Source of the DNA: CAYXLI01 sp964464925
Lineage (GTDB): Bacteria > Acidobacteriota > Terriglobia > Bryobacterales > Bryobacteraceae
NCBI GenBank assembly: GCA_964464925.1
Contig: CAYXLI010000064.1
Span: 1-11,755, forward strand
Direction: 5' to 3'
Length of the DNA stretch: 11,755 nucleotides
Part shown: positions 6,819 through 11,755 of the stretch, one piece after another
Layout of the letters: every line of letters begins with the position of its first letter
How positions within the stretch are numbered: position 1 is the stretch's first letter
Made by a program: the position numbers and the translations under genes
The notes under the pieces: model-generated
What the model was told of the DNA's origin: nothing
The model's database searches: none
Seen by the model: the letters and a program-made list of their open reading frames with translations, nothing else

Positions 6819-7405
6819 GGGCGTTGTTCTTGCTCCTGCTGGTATGTGCCAGCGCGAGTGCCGAAACCTTCACTTATTGGATTGAGCCTTGCAAGACGGA
6901 GGAATCGCAATGCGAGGCCTCCGACGTTCAGCTGGCCGAGTGGGCGATGGAGGCATGGCAGCACGGCTCGGATGGTGGACTGAATTTCGTGAAGTCGCCG
7001 CTGAGCAAAGCCCGCATCCGCATTTTCTGGGCGGCCAATGGCAACCAGGGACTCTATGGAGAGGCCCGCGCCATTGAGGTACAAGGCAAACCCGGAGCGG
7101 AGTTGAACATTCGCTGCGATCTGAAAGCTCTCGGCAAGAAAATATCCGAGCAGGGAGCGCGCGACCGGCTGTATCGGGACACGGTGATTTATCTCACCTG
7201 CCTGCACGAGCTGGGTCACGCGATCGGGCTGCCGCACACAAGATCGTTCAATGACATCATGTACAGCTTCGAATACGGTGGCAACGTGGCGGAATATTTC
7301 GCACGCTACCGGCGGAAGCTGAAACATCGCGACGACATTCCACTCGTTTCCGGACTTTCGGCCGAGGATGATCGCCGGCTCGCTTCTTTGTACAAGGGCA
7401 AGTAA
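6815..7405 (+). CDS. Secreted metzincin (matrixin-like) zinc metalloprotease
   Basis: A 196-residue exported protein. The signal peptide covers residues 1-16 (LFLLLLVCASASA, cleavage before ETFT). The metzincin zinc motif HExxHxxGxxH is intact as HELGHAIGLPH, with H131, H135 and H141 as ligands and E132 as catalytic base. NDIMY places a likely Met-turn at M149, only eight residues after the third His. The short mature domain (about 180 residues) fits a minimal matrixin/M10-like fold with no visible propeptide cysteine switch. C26, C33, C101 and C129 could form disulfides. The GTG start (6815-6817) has GAGG eight bases upstream (6803-6806) and overlaps the cysE stop. The stop overlaps the next ATG by one base. 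Natural substrate unknown; the neighbouring lipoprotein is a candidate partner (inference). Confidence 0.85.
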   Translation: MRALFLLLLVCASASAETFTYWIEPCKTEESQCEASDVQLAEWAMEAWQHGSDGGLNFVKSPLSKARIRIFWAANGNQGLYGEARAIEVQGKPGAELNIRCDLKALGKKISEQGARDRLYRDTVIYLTCLHELGHAIGLPHTRSFNDIMYSFEYGGNVAEYFARYRRKLKHRDDIPLVSGLSAEDDRRLASLYKGK

Positions 7406-8013
7406 TGCGCCTTGCTATCTTACTCGCTGCGCTGGCGCTCGGCGCTTGCAGTTCTTCGAACAAACCGGCTGAACCTTCGCCCGCGAAGCCCTCGCCGGCA
7501 AAGATCACACTGTTCTATCCGAACCAGAACATTGTGGCTCGCGGCGAAAAGGTGCTGATCTGCTATGGAGTGGAAGACGCGGTGTCGGTCACCATCGATC
7601 CGCCTGTGGAACAGCTCAAGCCCTCATATAACCGCTGCTTCGATGTCCTGCCTCAGAAATCCGGAAAATACACGCTTCGAGCGACCGGCAAAGACGGAAG
7701 CACAGTTGAGAAATCTTTTGAAATTCGTCTGGAAGGGACCGCTCGAACGCCTACCCAGCGCAGTGCGGGGCAACTAATCCACTTCTTCGTGGCCAACAAG
7801 AACGAAGTACGCCCGGGAGAGCAAGTCATGCTCTGCTACGAAGTTTCCAACGCCTCTGACGTCACCTTGACGCCGGACCCTCATGTGCCGCTCGCCCGCC
7901 CCAAGGGATGCGTTCAAGTGTCTCCGAATGCCGATACAACCTACAAGTTGAAGGTACAAGGGGCGAACGGAGTCACCGAAGAGGACGATGTGAAAGTCCG
8001 CGTGCGCCCGTAA
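7405..8013 (+). CDS. Lipoprotein with two tandem Ig-like modules
   Basis: A 202-residue lipoprotein. The signal peptide ends in the lipobox LGAC with C15 as the lipidated residue. A Ser/Pro/Lys/Ala linker follows (16-33, repeating PSPAK). Two homologous modules follow at about 34-109 and 124-200. Each has a CYxV strand (C53 in LICYGV, C144 in MLCYEV) and a second Cys exactly 25 residues later (C78 and C169), then a YxLxxxGxxG strand (YTLRATGKDG and YKLKVQGANG). The matching cysteines suggest one disulfide per module. The fold is probably beta-sandwich. No enzyme motif is seen. The ATG overlaps the protease stop (TAATG) and has AAGGG six bases upstream (7394-7398). It is the last gene of the cysE unit and converges on the 8019-8936 gene with five bases between stops. 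I know of no named family for it. Confidence 0.82.
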   Translation: MRLAILLAALALGACSSSNKPAEPSPAKPSPAKITLFYPNQNIVARGEKVLICYGVEDAVSVTIDPPVEQLKPSYNRCFDVLPQKSGKYTLRATGKDGSTVEKSFEIRLEGTARTPTQRSAGQLIHFFVANKNEVRPGEQVMLCYEVSNASDVTLTPDPHVPLARPKGCVQVSPNADTTYKLKVQGANGVTEEDDVKVRVRP

Positions 8014-8018
8014 GTACG

Positions 8019-8936
8019 TTAGCGGATACGGAACGAGGAAACCCGGTTGTCCAGGCGCAGGTCCGGCTCATCGCGCCGAATGCGGGTGCTCCGCCCGCGG
8101 TAGTCGTTGTCCGACCAGACTTCCACTTCCCGTGCACGCCCGAATAACCGAACGGAACTGATGCGGCTTTGCCAATCTCCGCTGAGCGACGGGATATCGT
8201 CGCCGCGCCGGGAGCAGTACGCATCACCCCGGTAATCGCGTTCGGTGTAGAAGCAGACGCCGTCGCCTTGCACCTTCCACATACGGTCCCGTTCATCCCA
8301 GTAGCGGCCCGTGCGGTCAGGGCTGGTGTTATATCCGCGGTCGTCGCCACGCCGGTCGCTGGAATTGTACCGGTCACCGGGGCGTTCATATCGGTCGTCA
8401 TATCTCCGGTCATTGTTATACCCGTCATTGAACCGGCTGCCGCTGCTGCCCACCCTGCGGAGCGTGAACCGCTGATTCGAATCGCCATTGCGATCATAGA
8501 GCTGAACTTTGATCCCATTGCGGTTACTTCCATCCGGGATGTCCAAAGCCTTTCCCGAGTTCGACACGATCAGTGCGTTGCCATCCTTGCCGTTTTCGAT
8601 CCGCCACACCTGGCCCGGACTGCCGTTGAAGGGAGTGGCCTGCACCTGCGAACTGTTCCGTCCAGACGTCTCATCTAACGCGTTTCCGTTCATTCGATTC
8701 CGGACAAAATAGCCGCCGTCCCGGGCCGGGATGATGTCCCAGCGCTGGTTATCGGTCCCGCGCGATTCGAACTGGATGACGCTGTGCTGATCATTGCGGT
8801 CCATGTCCAGAACCCGTCCCGACTGGATGTTCGTGATCTCGTAAGCGCCAGGGCCGCTGAATCCTCCCTGTGCCCAAGCCATCCGGGATGCCACCAGAAC
8901 AGCCAGGCAGCCGATAATTGCCTTCGACCTCTTCAT
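8019..8936 (-). CDS. Secreted ricin-B lectin / beta-gamma-crystallin fusion protein
   Basis: Encodes 305 residues from the ATG at 8934-8936, with GGAGG (8944-8948) seven bases upstream. An in-frame ATG 11 codons earlier lacks this and would displace the signal peptide (1-22, ending SRMAWA before QGG). Residues about 28-162 form a ricin-B type trefoil, with Q-x-W/F signatures at NQRWDI (64-66), GQVWRI (109-111) and NQRFTL (155-157). Residues about 165-220 are a low-complexity linker dominated by Arg, Asp, Tyr, Gly and Asn. Residues about 222-305 contain two crystallin-like Greek-key motifs, CFYTERDYRGDAYC (228-241) and VWSDNDYRGRST (273-284), as also seen in I36-type inhibitors. A carbohydrate-binding extracellular role is likely. 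Calcium binding by the crystallin part is possible but unproven. Confidence 0.86.
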   Translation of the reverse strand: MKRSKAIIGCLAVLVASRMAWAQGGFSGPGAYEITNIQSGRVLDMDRNDQHSVIQFESRGTDNQRWDIIPARDGGYFVRNRMNGNALDETSGRNSSQVQATPFNGSPGQVWRIENGKDGNALIVSNSGKALDIPDGSNRNGIKVQLYDRNGDSNQRFTLRRVGSSGSRFNDGYNNDRRYDDRYERPGDRYNSSDRRGDDRGYNTSPDRTGRYWDERDRMWKVQGDGVCFYTERDYRGDAYCSRRGDDIPSLSGDWQSRISSVRLFGRAREVEVWSDNDYRGRSTRIRRDEPDLRLDNRVSSFRIR

Positions 8937-8943
8937 GACGCTT

Positions 8944-8948
8944 CCTCC
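8944..8948 (-). promoter_or_regulatory. Ribosome binding site deciding the start of the lectin fusion gene
   Basis: On the minus strand GGAGG lies seven bases before the ATG at 8934-8936. It supports this start over the longer in-frame ATG at 8967-8969. Confidence 0.8.
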
Positions 8949-8990
8949 AAAGAGCAGATCAAAATACATTGCTAAGCCGCGATTCCATTC

Positions 8991-9026
8991 TCTCCTAGAG
9001 ACGCTGACCTGCGGTAAGTCCTACCG
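8991..9026. repeat. Two small inverted repeats between divergent genes
   Basis: TCTC-CTA-GAGA (8991-9001) and CGGTA-AGTCC-TACCG (9012-9026) lie close together in the 199-base gap between the lectin gene and lolD. They could be operator half-sites or weak hairpins in the lectin gene's upstream region. Both are short enough to arise by chance. Confidence 0.3.
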
Positions 9027-9135
9027 GTTCCCGGCGGCCTTCATGGAATTTTAATTGTTTCCTCCTGCACCCTAAAGTCGCGCGCATACATCCCCGAAGT
9101 TAGAATAGAGAAGCAAAGGCGGGTCTCAAACACTG

Positions 9136-9882
9136 TTGGCCTCGAGTGGTGACGCAAGGATTCGTGCAATCGGCCTCACCAAGCAGTATCGCTCCGGTGA
9201 GGACGCTGTCGTTGTGTTTGATGGGCTCGATCTGGAAGTCCCTCCGGGTGAGCGGGTTGCGGTAATCGGCGAATCCGGCGCCGGGAAATCCACTCTTCTG
9301 CACCTTCTTGGCGGTTTAGATCGTCCAACAAAGGGGAGCGTCCTCTTCGGCCAGACGGACCTGTCCACACTCGACGAGAACGGACTAGCGGACCTTCGCA
9401 ATCGCGAAATTGGCTTCGTTTGGCAGACCCACTACCTCCTACCTGAATTTACGGCTGTGGAGAACGTGATGATGCCGCTGCTAATTCAGGGGCAGTCGCG
9501 AACACAAGCCGCGTTACCTGCCGAGGAGCGTCTCAAAGAAGTCGGGTTGGGCCATCGGCTGCATCACCGGGCCGGAGAGCTCTCCGGGGGTGAACAACAA
9601 CGGGTGGTGCTGGCTCGCGCCCTCGTAGGGAAACCTCGGCTTCTGTTAGCTGATGAACCGACGGGGAACCTCGATTATCGAACCGGGGGCCGGATCGCCG
9701 ACCTGTTCGACGAGTTGCACCGCAATCACAAGCTCACCTCGGTCTTCGTTACACACAATATCGAGTTCGCAAGGCGTTGCGACCGCATCTTAAAGTTAGA
9801 ACGTGGCGTCCTCGTCACCTTGCAGGATGAGGAATCGCCGATGGATACTGCAAGTAGGGAAGACGGTACTCAATATGTTTGA
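9136..9882 (+). CDS. lolD: Lipoprotein-releasing ABC transporter ATP-binding protein
   Basis: A 248-residue ABC ATPase of the LolD/MacB group. It would power the LolCDE complex that releases lipoproteins from the inner membrane. Walker A is GESGAGKST (45-53). The Q-loop is at Q97 in FVWQTHYLLPEFTAVENVMMPLL, a LolD-like stretch. The signature is LSGGE (149-153), Walker B is LLLADEP (169-175), the D-loop is GNLD (177-180), and the switch His is H207. All catalytic elements are intact. The start is TTG at 9136. An in-frame TAG at 9106-9108 leaves no ATG or GTG alternative, though a CTG lies directly before it. No good ribosome site is seen. A short acidic tail follows the ATPase core. No LolC/E permease gene is within view. 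The gene upstream is divergent and clpC follows with an 8-bp overlap, so the partner permease must be elsewhere. Other LolD-like exporters cannot be excluded. Confidence 0.88.
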   Translation: MASSGDARIRAIGLTKQYRSGEDAVVVFDGLDLEVPPGERVAVIGESGAGKSTLLHLLGGLDRPTKGSVLFGQTDLSTLDENGLADLRNREIGFVWQTHYLLPEFTAVENVMMPLLIQGQSRTQAALPAEERLKEVGLGHRLHHRAGELSGGEQQRVVLARALVGKPRLLLADEPTGNLDYRTGGRIADLFDELHRNHKLTSVFVTHNIEFARRCDRILKLERGVLVTLQDEESPMDTASREDGTQYV

Positions 9883-11755
9883 ACGCTATACCGAGAAGGC
9901 CCGTCGCGTGATCTTTTTCGCGCGTTACGAGGCCAGTCAGTTCGGAAGCCCCTATATCGAAACGGAGCACCTGCTCTTGGGACTGCTTCGCGAAGATAAG
10001 GCCCTGGCAAATCGCTTCCTGCGTTCCCATGCGGCGATCGAGTCGATTCGGAAGCAAATCGAATCGCACACCACGATCCGGGAGAAGGTATCGACGTCAG
10101 TGGATCTTCCGCTCAGTCACGAGTGCAAGAGAGTGCTCGCCTATGGTGCGGAAGAAGCCGAACGGTTGAATCATAAGCACATCGGTACGGAACACTTGCT
10201 GCTGGGGTTGCTGCGGGAAGACAAAAGCTTTGCCGCTGAAATCCTGCATGAACGGGGACTGCGCCTGTCGCAGGTGAGGGAAGAGATCGCGCGCTCCTCT
10301 TCGGAGAAGATGTCCGCGAACCGGCCGAAAGAAAGCTCGCTACTTGCCGAATTCAGCCGGGATCTCACGCAGGCCGCCATGGACGGGTCTCTCGATCCGC
10401 TTATCGGCCGCGACTATGAACTGGATCGCGTCATCCAGATCCTTTGCCGCCGCACCAAGAACAACCCGGTGCTCATTGGCGAGCCCGGCGTCGGCAAAAC
10501 TGCGATCGTCGAAGGTCTGGCACAGCGCATCGCCGACGGCGATGTCCCGTCTTTCCTTTCTGACAAACGCATCCTGGCGCTCGACCTCTCTTTGATCGTG
10601 GCCGGCACGAAATACCGCGGCCAGTTCGAAGAACGCCTGAAGACGATCATGAAGGAGCTGATGGAGAATCAGAATGCCATCATTTTCATCGACGAGTTGC
10701 ACACGCTGGTCGGCGCGGGTTCGGCCGAAGGTTCGCTGGATGCCGCGAACATTCTGAAGCCGGCGCTTTCCCGCGGCGAGATTCAGTGCATCGGCGCAAC
10801 CACGCCGGGCGAATATCGCAAGTCGATCGAAAAGGATCGCTCGCTCGAACGCCGCTTCCAGGCTGTGAAGGTGCCGCCACCGAACGAGCCGGATGCGATC
10901 AAGATCCTGTTCGGCATCAAGGAGCGCTACGAAAAGTTCCATGCTGTTGCCTATACGGACGAAGCAGTGGAAAGCGCAGTCTTCACTTCCACCCGCTTTA
11001 TTCCGGATCGCTTCCTGCCTGATAAGGCTATCGACCTGATCGACGAGGCCGGCGCGCGGGTCAAGCTACGCCAGACCACATTACCGACCGACGTTGCCGA
11101 TATCCAGAAGCGGATCAAGTTCATCGTGCACCGGATGGAGAACGCCATCGCGAATCACGAGTTCGAGAAGGCGCGTTTCTATTCGGATGAGGAGCGCAAG
11201 GAGCGCGAGAATCTCCGCGTGCTCCGCGAGAAGTACAACCTCGACGATACGTCGACAGGCGTCGTCACCAAGGACGATATCGAAGACGTGGTCGCCCGGT
11301 GGACCGGCGTCCCAATGACTGCCATTCGTGAGGAGGAAGTCTCCAAGCTCCTCCGTATCGAAGAAGAGCTGCATCGCCGAGTCATCAGCCAGAACAAAGC
11401 GATCAGCGCGCTCAGCCGCGCCATCCGGCGCTCGCGTGCCGGCCTGAAGTCGCCGAAGCGGCCGGCCGGTTCGTTCCTGTTCCTCGGGCCTACTGGCGTT
11501 GGTAAGACCGAAGTCGCGAGGGCGTTGGCCGAGTTTCTCTTCGGCAGCGAGAAGTCGCTGATCCGCTTCGACATGTCGGAGTTCATGGAGAAACATTCGG
11601 TCAGCAAGCTGATCGGTTCGCCTCCCGGATATGTCGGATACGAGGAAGGCGGGCAGTTGACCGAGCGTGTGAAGCGGCAGCCCTACTCGATCATCCTGCT
11701 GGATGAAATCGAGAAGGCGCACCCGGACATTTACAACATTCTGTTGCAGGTGTTC
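9875..11755 (+). CDS. clpC: ATP-dependent Clp protease ATP-binding subunit ClpC (3' truncated by window)
   Basis: The first 627 residues of a Hsp100 AAA+ unfoldase that feeds substrates to ClpP. The N-domain has two Clp_N repeats, each with TEHLLLGLLREDK (residues 30-42 and 105-117). AAA-1 has Walker A GEPGVGKT (202-209 region), pore-loop GTKYRG (244-249), Walker B IIFIDE (269-274) and an Arg-finger region LERRFQ (324-329). A UVR-like middle segment (about 413-448, VHRMENAIANHEFEKARFYS) separates ClpC from ClpA. AAA-2 has Walker A GPTGVGKT (538-545), GSPPGYVGYEEGG (581-593) and Walker B IILLDE (606-611). A full protein is normally about 810-850 residues, so the end of AAA-2 lies beyond the window. 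The ATG at 9875 overlaps the lolD stop by eight bases, which suggests coupling. No clpP, mcsA/B or ctsR is visible. Confidence 0.95.
   Translation, partial: MFERYTEKARRVIFFARYEASQFGSPYIETEHLLLGLLREDKALANRFLRSHAAIESIRKQIESHTTIREKVSTSVDLPLSHECKRVLAYGAEEAERLNHKHIGTEHLLLGLLREDKSFAAEILHERGLRLSQVREEIARSSSEKMSANRPKESSLLAEFSRDLTQAAMDGSLDPLIGRDYELDRVIQILCRRTKNNPVLIGEPGVGKTAIVEGLAQRIADGDVPSFLSDKRILALDLSLIVAGTKYRGQFEERLKTIMKELMENQNAIIFIDELHTLVGAGSAEGSLDAANILKPALSRGEIQCIGATTPGEYRKSIEKDRSLERRFQAVKVPPPNEPDAIKILFGIKERYEKFHAVAYTDEAVESAVFTSTRFIPDRFLPDKAIDLIDEAGARVKLRQTTLPTDVADIQKRIKFIVHRMENAIANHEFEKARFYSDEERKERENLRVLREKYNLDDTSTGVVTKDDIEDVVARWTGVPMTAIREEEVSKLLRIEEELHRRVISQNKAISALSRAIRRSRAGLKSPKRPAGSFLFLGPTGVGKTEVARALAEFLFGSEKSLIRFDMSEFMEKHSVSKLIGSPPGYVGYEEGGQLTERVKRQPYSIILLDEIEKAHPDIYNILLQVF

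Noticed and set aside
6629..7327. 232-codon minus ORF across cysE and the metalloprotease
   Set aside because: It crosses the junction of two well-supported + strand genes and has no family features.
8169..8678. 169-codon + strand ORF rich in Ala, Val and Ile opposite the lectin gene
   Set aside because: The apparent repeats are the reverse reading of the Arg/Asp/Tyr-rich linker codons. The minus frame carries lectin and crystallin motifs.
8967..8969. Upstream ATG as the start of the lectin fusion gene
   Set aside because: It would add 11 residues before the signal peptide. The GGAGG at 8944-8948 fits only the ATG at 8934-8936.
9960..10223. Repeated TEHLLLGLLREDK coding segments suggesting a recent duplication
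   Set aside because: These are the two ancient Clp_N repeats present in all ClpC proteins. The codons differ between copies.
10340..10942. 200-codon and other minus ORFs inside clpC
   Set aside because: The + strand frame encodes an unbroken, highly conserved ClpC. The minus frames are codon-bias shadows.
1..11755. CRISPR arrays, insertion sequences, tRNA/rRNA genes or a phage/defence island
   Set aside because: No regularly spaced repeats, transposase or integrase motifs, cloverleaf-like sequence or rRNA blocks were seen. Nearly all of the window is accounted for by coding sequence.

Overview
The window looks like a chromosomal segment of an Acidobacteriota bacterium, probably of the Solibacter/Bryobacterales group. 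The strongest lineage clue is the secreted protein at 3966-5690. Its C-terminal half has the hallmarks of TIGR03437, the C-terminal domain described from Candidatus Solibacter, preceded by three BACON-like Ig modules. The DNA is GC-rich, and several genes start at GTG or TTG. Gene order is compact, with many 1-10 bp overlaps. I see no mobile element, CRISPR array, rRNA or tRNA.

Layout, left to right: (1) The 3' end of nuoI (+), closed by a perfect bidirectional terminator. (2) A secreted helical-repeat protein of unknown role (-). (3) A divergent intergenic region, then a 10-TM ureide-permease/GRP-like transporter (+). (4) A leftward unit, nuoA > TIGR03437 surface protein > alaX-type editing protein, whose genes overlap by 10 and 4 bp. 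(5) Divergent from it, a rightward unit, cysE > metzincin-type secreted protease > two-module Ig-like lipoprotein, overlapping by 4 and 1 bp. (6) A leftward secreted ricin-B / beta-gamma-crystallin fusion. (7) A rightward pair, lolD > clpC, overlapping by 8 bp; clpC runs off the right edge.

Housekeeping and envelope functions are interleaved here. Complex I genes (nuoI, nuoA), tRNA editing (alaX), cysteine synthesis (cysE), lipoprotein release (lolD) and protein quality control (clpC) sit with lineage-specific secreted proteins. Some of these are translationally coupled to the conserved genes. The most interesting observations are the separation of nuoA from nuoI, the cysE-protease-lipoprotein operon, the lectin/crystallin fusion with an Arg/Asp/Tyr-rich linker, and the isolated lolD joined to clpC. 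I did not find convincing evidence for a wholly new defence or mobile system.
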